Source: Halocaridina rubra (lineage: Eukaryota; Arthropoda; Malacostraca; Decapoda; Atyidae). From it: a stretch of 64,000 bases of DNA. The stretch lies in the NCBI GenBank assembly GCA_037179515.1, contig JAXCGZ010021089.1:2501-66500 (forward strand). Direction: 5' to 3'. The position numbers were made by a program, and so were the translations under genes. The notes beneath the pieces were generated by a model. The model was not told the origin of the DNA. It worked only from the letters and a program-made list of their open reading frames with translations, and made no database searches. Below, one piece after another: positions 27,207 to 37,535 of this stretch (position 1 is its first letter; every line of letters begins with the position of its first letter).

Positions 27207-28116
27207 TGTGGTGACTATTCCCAGAATGCCTGCTTTCACCTGGTCAATGAATAGTCTACTCTCAGTTTTTTGCAGGCTACCGTACACAAAAATATTTACT
27301 CCACCAACTTCAAATAAAGTTGGGCTAAAACTTACTGGCTTATAATTAAATATAAGACAAACTGTACGGTACTAAAGGGGAAGGGCATGAGTTACGTTTG
27401 CTTAATAGTTAGTGGAGAACTCCCACTGGTTAATAACACAAATACACTAAATAATATTAATTGAACACTGCATAAATCCAGGCTTAAATGAAAGACTCAT
27501 CAATAAAATATAAAAATATATTGGAAAAAAGTTAATATTATAATGGAGCAATATTTCAGCCCAAAAGAAAAGGTTAAATTTTACAAAAATAACAGAGTTC
27601 TAGCTCCAGGCACGACTGCTGGACACATCAAAATAAACAACACTTAACATCAAATTATAATTGTTCAAAATCCAAAAACTTTATGCAATATTAAAATAGA
27701 GTCACTGCTTGACAAATTCGACAGCACTAGTCCAAGGGGCGAAATGGGAGGCTCATAAATTTACACAAATTTTACGAGTCTCTAACAATAGGTCATCACC
27801 TGATGCTGTCCTCAGAGCGAGTCCTCGTCCGTTCTGTAAACAAAGCAGACGAGCATCACATTCTAAAATAAAAGTATATAATTTTATCATATTATACATA
27901 ATTAAGGATTTCCTAAGATTTAGATTAGCTTTACAAACAAATTCCAATTATTCATGAGAAAATGATGAAATTAATGACAAAATAAATGATTGTTATAATA
28001 TAGTCTCTCAATGAATATATTCATGTAGGTAGATGCACAATATTACTTATGGTATTACAATAAAACACACACAAGGTATAACTAATGAAACTGTGTGTGA
28101 TAGACAGATCACCACA
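27207..28116 (-). repeat. 5' LTR of BEL/Pao copy 2
   Basis: Direct repeat of 22959-23868, same length. Leader sequence without a long frame lies between it and the start codon (26855-27206). Confidence 0.95.
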
Positions 28117-28121
28117 CACAG
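28117..28121. repeat. Target-site duplication CACAG, right
   Basis: Right partner of 22954-22958. Confidence 0.85.
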
Positions 28122-30278
28122 CATCATCAACTTTGTACATGTTTTCTTCATTTGAAAGACTATCATTACATTCTTTACTTTCTTTCAGCTTTACATCTAC
28201 AGTACCTCTGAAATTTCTATTAAACATAATCTCTGCAGGAGCTTTTCCTGTAGCAGAATGTACAGTTCTTCTATAGTTATAAAGAAAACGACAAACTCTA
28301 GTAGTATAATCTCCCTCTTTAAATTTTCTTAAACCCTCCTTAAATGTCCTTACAGCTCTTTCTGCAAGACCATTAGAGGCTGGATGATAAGGGCTAGGAT
28401 AAACATGTTTTATACCATTCCTTTGCAAAAACACCTTCATTTCCTGTGATACGAAATTAGGAGCATTATCTGACACTATCATGTCTGGCAAGCCAAAATT
28501 AGAAAATACTTTCCTTAGGTGATTTATAGTGACACCAGATGTTGCAGAACTAGAGAACTGTATATCTAAGAACTTTCTATAAGAATCAATGACAATTAGA
28601 AAATATTATCCAGCAATAGGACCTGCATAGTCCATATGGACCCTAGACCATGGTTTTCCCGTATTAGGCCATGACAAAGTATTAGCTGGTGGTTGTTTAT
28701 AATTCTTAACACAAATATTACAATTCTTTGTCATCTCTGCGAGGTCTTGGTCAATCTTTGGCCACCAAACCCATTTCCTAGCCTCTGCTTTCATAGCATT
28801 TATTCCATTATGACCATTATGTAAATGAGTCAATACCTTACACCTCAATTCTACAGGTATTACAATACGATTCCTGTATAATACTACATCATTATGAAGT
28901 GAAGAGACAATTCATCTTTAATATTACAATATTCCGTGAGTGACAAATTATTTTCTTTAGACCAACCAAATCTTAGACAATTAATTAACTGAGACATCAC
29001 TTTATCTTTCTTATTATATTGTCTAATTACCTTATAAGAAATTTCATGAAAATCAAGCAATTCCACTAATCTTACATACTCAGCAGGAATTCCAGACTGA
29101 ATTTCATCTTCTACTGGAAGATGGCTAAGTGCATCGGCAATAACATTTTCCTTTCCAGGTTTATGCACTAGATCAAAGTCATATTGAGAAAGTAACAAAG
29201 CCCATCTTTGTATCCTAGAATTGGCATTCTGAGGAAGTGGCTTATCTTTACCAAACAATCCTAAAAGTGGTTTATGGTCCGTTCTGGCCATAAATTTTCT
29301 ACCCAAAAGAAAATATCTAAATCTTTTGACAGCGAAAATCAAAGACAATCATTCTTTATCCAACTGTGAATACTTCATCTCAGCACTACTCAATTTCTTA
29401 CTTGCAAAATAAATAGGTCTTTCTACTCCACTGACCTTTTGCAATAACACACATCCTACACCAACAGGTGAAGCATCAACTTCTACAATCAAGGGATATG
29501 ACCCATCAAAATTTACTAAGACTTTAGAGTCTACAAAATCTTGCTTAAGACATTTAAATGCATTCTGTTCAGTCTTTGTCCATTTAAACTTGGCACCTTT
29601 TTTAAATAAATCATACAATGGAGCTGATTTAGTTGAAAAATTCTTAATAAATCTACAGTAAAATGTAATCATCCCTAAAATGAGTGGACCTCTGCTACAG
29701 AGGTAGGACATGGAGCATCCAAAATTGCTTTAACCTTCTTTGGGGATGGTTTTATTCCTTCACTTGATATAAAGTAACCTAAATATTCAATACATTTCAT
29801 ATTTAAAACTGTTTACTCTTATTTATCTGTACATTATGAGATTGCAACACATTTAAAACTTTCTTGAGTCTCTCATCATGCTCATCTTTAGTTTCACCAC
29901 TGACAACTATATCATCCATATATGCAGCAACACCATCAATATTACACAAGATCTGTGAAATAAATCTTTGAAAAATACCAGGAGAAGAGGACAAGCCAAA
30001 TGGCAACCTCTTGTATTTATGCATTCCTTTGTGTGTATTAATAACTAAAAACTCTTGACTTTGTTCTTCAACAGGTATTTGCAAATATGCATTCTTCAAA
30101 TCAATCTTAGAAAAAAATTTGCCTTTAACAACACTGCAAAAAGCTCATCAATCTTAGGCAAGGAGTATATATCACATTGTATTTGCTTATTCAAATGCTT
30201 AAAATCTGCACATATGCGAATTTCTTTCTTATTCTCTTTTAACGCAGGTACAATAGGCTCAGCCCATTCACACGAGTG
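28122..30278 (-). pseudogene. Gypsy RT, RNase H and integrase
   Basis: On the minus strand: RT from CEWAEPIVPALKENKKEIR, then a PFGLSSSPGIFQRF block and intact catalytic AYMDDIVV. RNase H follows (VEVDASPVGVGCVL; TDHKPLLGLFG). Integrase has a zinc-binding region (WPKIDQDLAEMTKNCNIC), then MDYAGP, SDNAPNFVS and GLAERAVRTF carrying D, D and E. Stops or frame changes at about 30100, 29790, 29715, 29348 and 28606 break it into at least five pieces. It continues at 22958 after the BEL/Pao insertion. Catalytic residues survive but the gene is dead. Confidence 0.85.
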
Positions 30279-31154
30279 ACTAAGTGCTTAGTGGAAAACT
30301 TTACCATAATTTCCCTAAATCTGAAATCCTGCAGAGTATTGTGAGTACAAAACTTATATTTGTTGTATGACGAGACTGTCCAAAATATTAAAGGAAAAAA
30401 AATTGAGAACATTTTTCGTGAGGGGAGAGAGAAGCTGCCGTCCAGTTCTGCCCTGAAGGAAATTTAGAAGAGTTGCCAGAGGTGAAGCCATCACATCACA
30501 TTACCTAATTTTTTGTGTAAACTGGGGAAAGCTCTTAAGCCGTTTACCTGATCCTGTGGTTCCATATATTGTTAAAATCAGTATCCTTCCCATTTATATT
30601 AACTTGTTAGTTAGTTTGATACACGAAAAAATTTAATAAGTAAAAAAAAAAAAAATATCCACCTGTCAACAGTACTGAGTTAAGTTGCCAAGTAGTACAG
30701 CTGTCTTATTTTCTTCATTTTTTTTTTTGCTTTTCTTTTAGCTTTCTCTTTTACTATTTTGTTTTTATTTTGTATATATATTGAGTTAAATGTAAAGTCT
30801 AATCTTGTGATAACATACCTTGGTTAGCAAGTGAGTTTATCAGTTAGGAAGAATATATAGCAGAAACAGGTGGGTGCCACCTCAGACACAGGTTCAAATT
30901 TTTCCTTCAGGTTTTACTTTTGTTTTGTTGCATTTTTTTTTCTTTTTCTTTTTATCCTTAAATTACCATGGTCAAGTTTTTAAGTTAAGATGTGTGTTAC
31001 CAGAAAAGAGATAAAGTGAGTCACTAAATAGCACTTATATGGAGATATAAATATTCGGTGTGAAGCTTAATTAAAAGTTTTTCTCTTTTTTTTTCTTCTT
31101 TTTTTTCCTCTTTCTCGTCTTCTTTCTATATTCTGTGAGAGGGAGAACATAAAA

Positions 31155-32234
31155 ATGACGCCATCTCTGTCCCAAACCTCTCCCATCCATGGGTCGGTAG
31201 GAGGGGTAGCCATCAGGAGACTCAAACAGAAAATCAAAAATTTAGAGGAAATGGTTATAAGCCTTGATGATAAAATTCAGAATATGGATGGAGAAATGAA
31301 AGAGAATGAAACACTCAGAGAGCAAATAAGATCTTTGGAGGAAGCAAATAAAGCACAAGGGCAGGAGAGAAAGGAACTAGAAAAAAGAATAAAGAAGCTG
31401 GAAGGGGAAAAGAGTCAACTAGAATCTAGACTTTCTAAACAAGAAGATAAAAACAAACAGCTGAATGACAAAATAAAGGAATTAGATGTTAGTTCACTGC
31501 TCTCTTCTGAGAGAGACGAGATTGCTGCTTGGAATGTCCAGATTAAGGAAAACATTGAACAGTTCAGAAAAGAGTTCCAGGAGCTGAATATGGAAAATGA
31601 TGCCATGAAAACTTCCTTTGCTGATGCACTAAAGGGGAATGTGGCAGTAAAAGAGGCTGTAAAGGTGGTGGCACTGGAAAACATACAAACAGTTGACTAT
31701 AAAGAGACAGTAATCGAAAAAATGAAAGACGTTGTGATGGAAAGGGCAAACCCACTCATCAGACAGGCACTTGATAAGGAGAAGACAGTGGTAATCTCAG
31801 GCATAAGCGAGTCCCAGGAGCCAACATGGCAGGGGAGACTTGAAGAAAATAAAGCTAGGGTTGTAGACCTGATAAGAAAGCTTGGAGTGGCTTGTGGTCC
31901 TGAGGATATTGTAAACATACACCAACTAGGTAAATATTCGAGGGAAGGAAAGCCGAGACCAACAAAAGTAACCTTTGAGAGAGGGGAAACATGTAGGGAA
32001 ATATTGTTGAGAAAAAAAAGTCTAAAAGACCTTCAAGAATTCAAAGAAGTGTTCATTAGACAATACAGAACACAGGAAGAGATGGGAAAGATCAAAAACT
32101 TGTTGCAAGAGGCAAGAAGGTTAAATGATGAAAGAAATGAAGAACAGAAGAAAAATTTTCATTACATAGTTCTTCCAGACAAAGGGGAGATAAAGAAGAT
32201 AATGACAGAAGATCAGGGGGTGGGGCCTCATTAA
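31155..32234 (+). CDS. CR1-like ORF1 RNA-binding protein (intact)
   Basis: A 359-codon frame from the ATG in AAAAATGACG. Residues ~20-115 are a Glu/Lys-rich coiled coil, likely for trimerisation. Residues ~195-320 look like the RRM-type domain of L1-like ORF1 proteins: KTVVISGISES, then IHQLGKYSREGKPRPTKVTF, then REILLRKKSLKD. It would bind the element RNA as a chaperone. It stops 2 bp before the first codon of the ORF2 frame, which lies in the -1 frame, so the two may be coupled by frameshift or reinitiation. This is the only unbroken ORF1 in the window. Confidence 0.85.
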   Translation: MTPSLSQTSPIHGSVGGVAIRRLKQKIKNLEEMVISLDDKIQNMDGEMKENETLREQIRSLEEANKAQGQERKELEKRIKKLEGEKSQLESRLSKQEDKNKQLNDKIKELDVSSLLSSERDEIAAWNVQIKENIEQFRKEFQELNMENDAMKTSFADALKGNVAVKEAVKVVALENIQTVDYKETVIEKMKDVVMERANPLIRQALDKEKTVVISGISESQEPTWQGRLEENKARVVDLIRKLGVACGPEDIVNIHQLGKYSREGKPRPTKVTFERGETCREILLRKKSLKDLQEFKEVFIRQYRTQEEMGKIKNLLQEARRLNDERNEEQKKNFHYIVLPDKGEIKKIMTEDQGVGPH

Positions 32235-32236
32235 GA

Positions 32237-35200
32237 TTGTTATACACAAATGCTGATGGATTAGCTGGTAAGGCAGTAGAATTAAAAGATAGGATTCACA
32301 ACAGCAAGGCAGATATAGTAGCAATTACAGAGACTAAGTTGAGTGAGGACATAAACAGTGTCACAGTTTTTCCTAAGGGTTTCAGAATACTAAGGGTTGA
32401 AAGATCTGAGAAGACTGGTGGTGGGATAGCACTGCTCATAAGTGAAAGGATTCAAGTTGAAGAAATAAACTTGGCTATAGAAAGTGAGTTCAAGGAATTT
32501 CTTGTTGCTCGCATAAATACTGGGTCAGAGAGCATTATAATAACTGTTGTATACAACCCACCAAGGAACCAAAATAGGCTTGAAGTTTATGAGGAAAGTC
32601 ATATAGGTACTATTGAAGTCATAAACTCAGTTGTTAACATGGCACGGGAAAAAAAATGTAGGATTTTGATTATGGGAGACTTTAATCATAAAGAGATAGA
32701 TTGGATAAATCTTGACCCACACAGTGGTGAGGACTCATTCGGGGCAAGATTCCTAGATTGCGTACAAGGGAATTTCCTACACCAGCATGTAATGGAACCA
32801 ACAAGGGCCAGGGGTGGGGATGAGCCATCACTACTTGATCTAGTGTTCACAGATAATGTGTTGGATATTGAAAAAATTGAGTATGAACCACCAATTGGAA
32901 AGAGTGACCACTGTGTGTTGTTGATGGAGTATATCATTGAAGATATTCTTCCTGAGAGTAGAGGCACTGAGGACATGAGGAGGAACTATCCGAAAGGAGA
33001 TTACATCAAAATGAATGAGCTTTTTGCAGTTATTGACTGGAGAACCTTATTTTACAACAAATCTGTACAAGAAATGTATGACATCTTTTGTGAAAAATAT
33101 GGGAAGATAGTAGATTGCTGCATACCTGTCACCAAAGTAGGTGTAATTCATGCCAGAGAGAAATGGTTCGATAATGGGTGTAAACGAGCTAAGGAGTGGA
33201 GAGAAAAATGCTGGAAAAGGTATAGGAGGAGAAAAAACATAAATGCCTGGCAAACCTACAAAAGAGCAAGAAATGACTACCTAAGTAAAAGGAGAGAGGC
33301 AGAGAGGGACTATGAGAGGGACATCACCAGGAAGGCTAAAGAAAATCCCAAGCTTTTCCACAGCTTTATCAGAGGAAAACTGAAGGTAAAATAACAGGTT
33401 TTAAGGCTAAAGAGAGCGGATGGAAGCATCACTGAGACGGATGAAGAGATCTGCAAAGAATTGAACAAGGAGTTTCAGTCAGTATTTACAGTAGAAAATA
33501 CCCCACCCCCTCAGATTGCAGTGATAGAAGCTCAAGGGCCGGTATTAGAGAACATCAACCTTAAAGCCACAGAAGTATGCAAAGCGCTGATGGATTTAGA
33601 TGTTCATAAAGCTACAGGTCCTGATGACATATCCCCTCATGTGCTTAAAAAATGCGCAAACACAATATCAGTGGCACTAAGTATCATATTTAAGGAGTCT
33701 CTGGAGTCGGGGGAGATTCCAAGATGCTGGAAACAAGCAAATGTGATACCTATCTTCAAAAAGGGAAGGAGGGATATGGCTCTGAACTATAGACCAGTTT
33801 CCTTGACCAGCAAAGTTTGCAAAGTTATGGAGAAACTACTAAGGAAACATATCTCTCTTCACTTGGAATCCTTCAACTTTTTGTCAGTGAGGCAACATGG
33901 CTCCAGAGAAGGTAGATCAACAGTAACAAACTTATTAGAATTTTATGATGAGGTAAGCCAAATCTTACAGAAAAGAGAGGGCCGGGCAGATTGCATATTC
34001 CTAGACTTCCAGAAAGCGTGTGACACTGTTCCACATGGGAGACTTATTAGGAAGCTGCAATCAATGGCTAGAATAGGTGGAAATGTTTTGGAATGGATAA
34101 AAACTTACTTAGAAGGAAGGGAACAGAGGGTTAGAGTAAGACATTCAAGTGTCTGAATGGAGAAGAGTTAGTAGTGGAGTTCCACAGGGTTCAGTTTTAG
34201 GGCCACTTTTGTTCCTTGTATATGTAAATGACCTACCAGAGTCTGTAAATTCATTCATGAATATGTTTGCAGATGATGCAAAGATTGTGAAGAAATTAAA
34301 AAACGAGAACAATGGTAGAGAACTTCAGGAGGATCTAAATAATCTGCATGAGTGGTCAGAAAAGTGGCTAATGAAATTCAATACTTCAAAATGTAAGGTA
34401 ATGAGAATGGGTACAAGTGCAAGAAGGCCCAAGCTTGACTACTCGGTGGCTGGAGTACAACTTCAAGAGACAGAAAATGAGAGAGATCTAGGAGTAAACA
34501 TACTGGCAGATTTGTCTCCAGAAATACATATAAATGGCATAGTAAGGGCAGCATATGCATTCTTATCAAATGTAAGGGTAGCCTTCAGGCACATGGACAA
34601 GGAAATGTTCAGAAATATTTATGTAACCTATGTGAGGCCAAAACTCGAATAAGGTAATGAGAATGGGTACAAGTGCAAGAAGGCCCAAGCTTGACTACTC
34701 GGTGGCTGGAGTACAACTTCAAGAGACAGAAAATGAGAGAGATCTAGGAGTAAACATACTGGCAGATTTGTCTCCAGAAATACATATAAATGGCGTAGTA
34801 AGGGCAGCATATGCATTCTTATCAAATGTAAGGGTAGCCTTCAGGCACATGGACAAGGAAATGTTGAGAAATATTTATGTAACCTATGTGAGGCCAAAAC
34901 TCGAATATGCAGCCCCCTTTTGGAATCCGCACTTGAAAAAGCACATAGCTAAGCTTGAAAAAGTTCAAAGACATGCCACGAAACTGGTGCCAGAAATACG
35001 CAATCTCAGTTATGATGAGAGGCTGAGGGAATTAGACTTACCATCACTCGAAGCTAGAAGAGTGAGGGGGGGATATGGTGACAGTCTTTAAATTCCTTCA
35101 TGGTTATGATAGAGTGGATAGGGATCGATATTTTGATATGGCTGGCTCTAGAACTAGAGGTCATAGTTTGAAGCTTCGTAAGAAAACTTCTTTGCAGGAT

Positions 35201-35315
35201 GTAAGGAAATACTTTTTCAGTGTAAGAGTAGTTGATAATTGGAATTGGCTAAGCGAGGAGGTAGTTAATGCTATCTCAATCCATAGTTTTAAGGACAGGT
35301 ATGATAAGTATCACT
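32237..35315 (+). pseudogene. CR1-like ORF2, copy 2
   Basis: The endonuclease is complete (TNADGLAGK, ITETKLS, MGDFNHKEIDW, GKSDHC). A TAA at 33392-33394 follows EN at KLKVK. The RT resumes in the same frame: ATGPDDISPH, FLDFQKACDTVPH (Phe to Cys in the catalytic-loop motif), GVPQGSVLGP and MFADDAK. The frame shifts at about 34145. A 250-bp tandem duplication begins at about 34655 after a stop, and an extra G near 35070 shifts it again. No ATG opens the frame: the first residues (LLYTNADG) follow ORF1 directly. Confidence 0.85.
34399..34905 (+). repeat. 250-bp tandem duplication within CR1 ORF2
   Basis: The segment from AAGGTAATGAGAATGGG to GAGGCCAAAACTCGAAT occurs twice head to tail. The same duplication with the same junction is present in CR1 copy 4 on the minus strand (46070-46570). 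Confidence 0.9.
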
Positions 35316-35371
35316 AAGTATAAAATGGAACCGATGAGGAGACGGGAAGATACGAGCTTTGGGCTCTTTCC

Positions 35372-35406
35372 CGTGAAAACAATTAGGTAATCACAATTAG
35401 GTAATC
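35372..35406 (+). repeat. CR1 3'-tail tandem repeat
   Basis: Two copies of the 14-mer CACAATTAGGTAAT end the element. Other copies carry one or two. CR1-clade elements are known for short repeated 3' tails instead of poly-A. Confidence 0.8.
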
Positions 35407-35410
35407 ACTA

Positions 35411-35826
35411 TGAGAAACAGATTCTATAATATTTTCACTTACAAGTTTATCAATGGCCACTTCAACCATCTCTTTATGGTAAAATGGAACAGTACGTGCT
35501 TTTACAAACTTTGGAATAGCATCACTCTTTAAATTAATTTTAGCTACAATGCTAGAAATAGGTCTGCTTACATCAACATTATAATCTTCAAACACTTGTT
35601 CAACACTTACATTATGAACATTGTTAACCTTGGTACTTTCATCTAATCCTGCCAAATAAATACCAACGTGTTTCATTAGATTTTTACCACATAAATTTGT
35701 ATTCTTTGAACCAACAACATAAAAGACTTGTGATACATTATATCCATTATACACAACAGGAGCAATCACTTTTCCCAAAACCTTTATATTAAAATCATCA
35801 TAAGCCTGTAAGAGATTCTTACATTG
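35411..35826 (-). pseudogene. Gypsy protease-RT linker and RT start
   Basis: Same frame as the gag-protease unit upstream, separated from it by one TAG at 35836-35838. Reads VIAPVVYNGYNVSQVFYVV, CGKNLMKHVGIYLAG and TVPFYHKEMVEVAIDKLV, then IIESVSHS, where the CR1 insertion cuts it. Resumes at 30278. Confidence 0.78.
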
Positions 35827-35835
35827 TTTAACTTT

Positions 35836-36828
35836 CTAATTCAACTTCTCAACCCAATCTTTATTCAAAGTTGAAACAGTAGCGCCGCTATCAATCTCAA
35901 AAGGAACTTGCATCTTATTAACAGAAAAATAAAATTGTTCAGCATGAACAGCATAGATTTTATCTCTGACAGTTAACAATTTATCATCCTCATCATCATT
36001 ATCACTTAATGATACATCTTGATCATCCACAATCTTTACAGTTTTCCTACTATTAAACTCAGGTTTACTACTAAAATCTATCTTGCTTGGTTTATTTGAA
36101 CCTTTAGCTGTACTATAACCACTCTCTCTTTTGGCTTCTTTACAAACCTTCTGTAAATGACCCTTTTTATGACAATTATTACATGATAAATGCTTAAATC
36201 TACAATAAAAGCTGTCATGAGAGAAACCGCAATGTTGACAAGATAAACTTACATATTTTCTTCTTACAACCTGAACCTGTGACTGAACCTCATCTTTCTC
36301 ACTTACAAATGCTTTTTCTATGTTCAAAATTCTCTCCAAAATAGCCTGAGAGGTCATTGCTTGGAGATCTATGTTGAGAGCCACTAAATTTGAAAAATAA
36401 ACTTCAGCATCTACAGCCATAAATAACTGATCTCTTACTCTACCATCAAATTGGTTGCCAAAATTACAATGCTTTGCTAGAGCCTTTAAATCAGCATACA
36501 ATTCTTTTACACTCTCATCCTTCCTTTTTTTTCTTTGCTGGAAGGCTATCAAACTTCTGTGATAAGAAGGCTTAACAATAAAATGACCTTTCAATAACTG
36601 AACCAAGTCTGCATAAGACTTTGTGTGGGGCAAATCAGGAGCACAAAGATTGCCTAAAACACTAAAAACATCAGTACCCAATGACACAAGCAGGAAATTT
36701 TTTTTCTTGTCAGCCTCAGTGACATTTAAATGACTAAAATGTGCCTCTAATAGGCTTAGCCATAATTCCAAGGAAATTTTCGATGGATTAAAACAATCAA
36801 TTCTAATCTGATTCAACGACGACGACAT
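35836..36828 (-). CDS. Gypsy gag with protease start
   Basis: A 330-codon frame from the ATG at 36828 (MSSSLNQIRIDCFNPSK). It has a capsid-like region (WLSLLEAHFSHLNV; SYADLVQLLKGHF; ESVKELYADLKALAKHCNF) and a CCHC knuckle (CNNCHKKGHLQKVC) near residue 225, preceded by a Cys/His cluster (CQHCGFSHDSFYC). An acidic patch (SLSDNDDEDDK) follows, then the protease active site FEIDSGATVS. The TAG at 35836 lies at EKLN and interrupts protease-pol. Without that stop the frame would continue into the RT start. Confidence 0.82.
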   Translation of the reverse strand: MSSSLNQIRIDCFNPSKISLELWLSLLEAHFSHLNVTEADKKKNFLLVSLGTDVFSVLGNLCAPDLPHTKSYADLVQLLKGHFIVKPSYHRSLIAFQQRKKRKDESVKELYADLKALAKHCNFGNQFDGRVRDQLFMAVDAEVYFSNLVALNIDLQAMTSQAILERILNIEKAFVSEKDEVQSQVQVVRRKYVSLSCQHCGFSHDSFYCRFKHLSCNNCHKKGHLQKVCKEAKRESGYSTAKGSNKPSKIDFSSKPEFNSRKTVKIVDDQDVSLSDNDDEDDKLLTVRDKIYAVHAEQFYFSVNKMQVPFEIDSGATVSTLNKDWVEKLN

Positions 36829-37174
36829 TGCAGACCTATTCTTTAATTTTACCAGTATCCACAAACACTTTAGCTAATGTAGCACCCAAACAACCGACGA
36901 GTCGGTATGCTAGGATAGCAAAAACGTATGCTAGGCTTGAAGAAACATGCGCCCAAAACTGCAGCAACATCATACAGGGCACCTAGGCTTAAATCCAACA
37001 CTAGCCTAGTCGAGGTGAATCATGCAGCATCAATCCAGGATCCAATTAGGCATAACCATGGTAGCCTAATCCCGGCGTCGGCAAACAAAACATTTGGCAC
37101 CTACCAGAAATCTTGCAAGGCGAATCTATTTAAGCCAGTAATATAACCAAACTTGAGAGGTTTCTCATATCCAT
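36829..37174 (-). other. Gypsy 5' leader or LTR remnant
   Basis: Non-coding, with several CTAGGCTA-like motifs (GCTAGGCTT, GCCTAGTC, GCCTAATC). It does not match the 187-bp LTR at 22236-22422. It ends where a tRNA-like repeat unit starts. Confidence 0.4.
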
Positions 37175-37217
37175 GCCTTGACTTAGTAATCATAAGTCCT
37201 AGGTTCAAGTCCCGATC
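37175..37217 (+). repeat. tRNA-like repeat unit, left fragment
   Basis: CCTTGACTTAGTAATCATAAG, then the B box (here GGTTCAAGTCC). It stops at GATC where the LINE enters; the rest of the unit is at 43687. Confidence 0.85.
37208..37217. repeat. LINE target-site duplication, left
   Basis: AGTCCCGATC, paired with AGTCCTGATC at 43687-43696 (one mismatch). Confidence 0.8.
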
Positions 37218-37535
37218 TTTTTTTTTTTTTTGTTGGATGTTCACCCTTGAGGGTGAGCGGACCTTCCACTTGTGGCCCGCAGGTGGGGTGAGATTTTCTT
37301 TGGAGTGTACGTGGTATTCGCTCTTGCTGGCGAATGGGCTTTCCTGTTGGTGAGGAGGTGGGGTGAATTCTTGTTATTGGTGATGATCGGACTTTCCTAA
37401 TTGGCCCGCAGGTGAGATTGTGCCAAACTGTAAAGATAACGGAGAGCATAAATATTCAGTTGTGAATTATTAGTTTACATCAAACAACATAAATGAATTC
37501 CTGTTTTGGGGGAGAGAGAAAGAGTTATTGCATGG

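Larger units (their letters stand above)
22959..28116 (-). mobile_element. BEL/Pao element copy 2, complete ends, internally deleted
   Basis: Two 910-bp LTRs in direct orientation enclose a 5'-leader, an 881-codon gag-protease-partial-RT frame and a short integrase fragment. The LTRs differ at only a few positions (for example 23518 versus 27766). The ends are TGTGGTGA and TCACCACA, and CACAG is duplicated on both sides. It is inserted in the gypsy integrase region. RNase H, most of RT and most of integrase are missing, so it depends on other elements for movement. Confidence 0.93.
30283..35406 (+). mobile_element. CR1-like retrotransposon, copy 2 (full length)
   Basis: Inserted in gypsy pol, plus orientation, with ACTA on both sides (30279-30282 and 35407-35410). 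It has an 870-bp 5' UTR, an intact ORF1, a broken ORF2 and a 3' end carrying two AATTAGGTAATCAC units. It is the longest copy in the window (5.1 kb) and serves as reference for the others. Confidence 0.88.
22236..37174 (-). mobile_element. Ty3/gypsy element, host of two nested insertions
   Basis: On the minus strand: leader (37174-36829), gag-protease (36828-35836), RT start (35826-35411), then after a CR1 insertion RT, RNase H and integrase (30278-28122), then after a BEL/Pao insertion the pol C-terminus (22958-22529) and a short LTR (22422-22236). Removing the two insertions leaves about 4.6 kb. I do not find a 5' LTR near 37174. The leader ends against a tRNA-like repeat unit, so the 5' end is probably lost. 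Confidence 0.75.
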
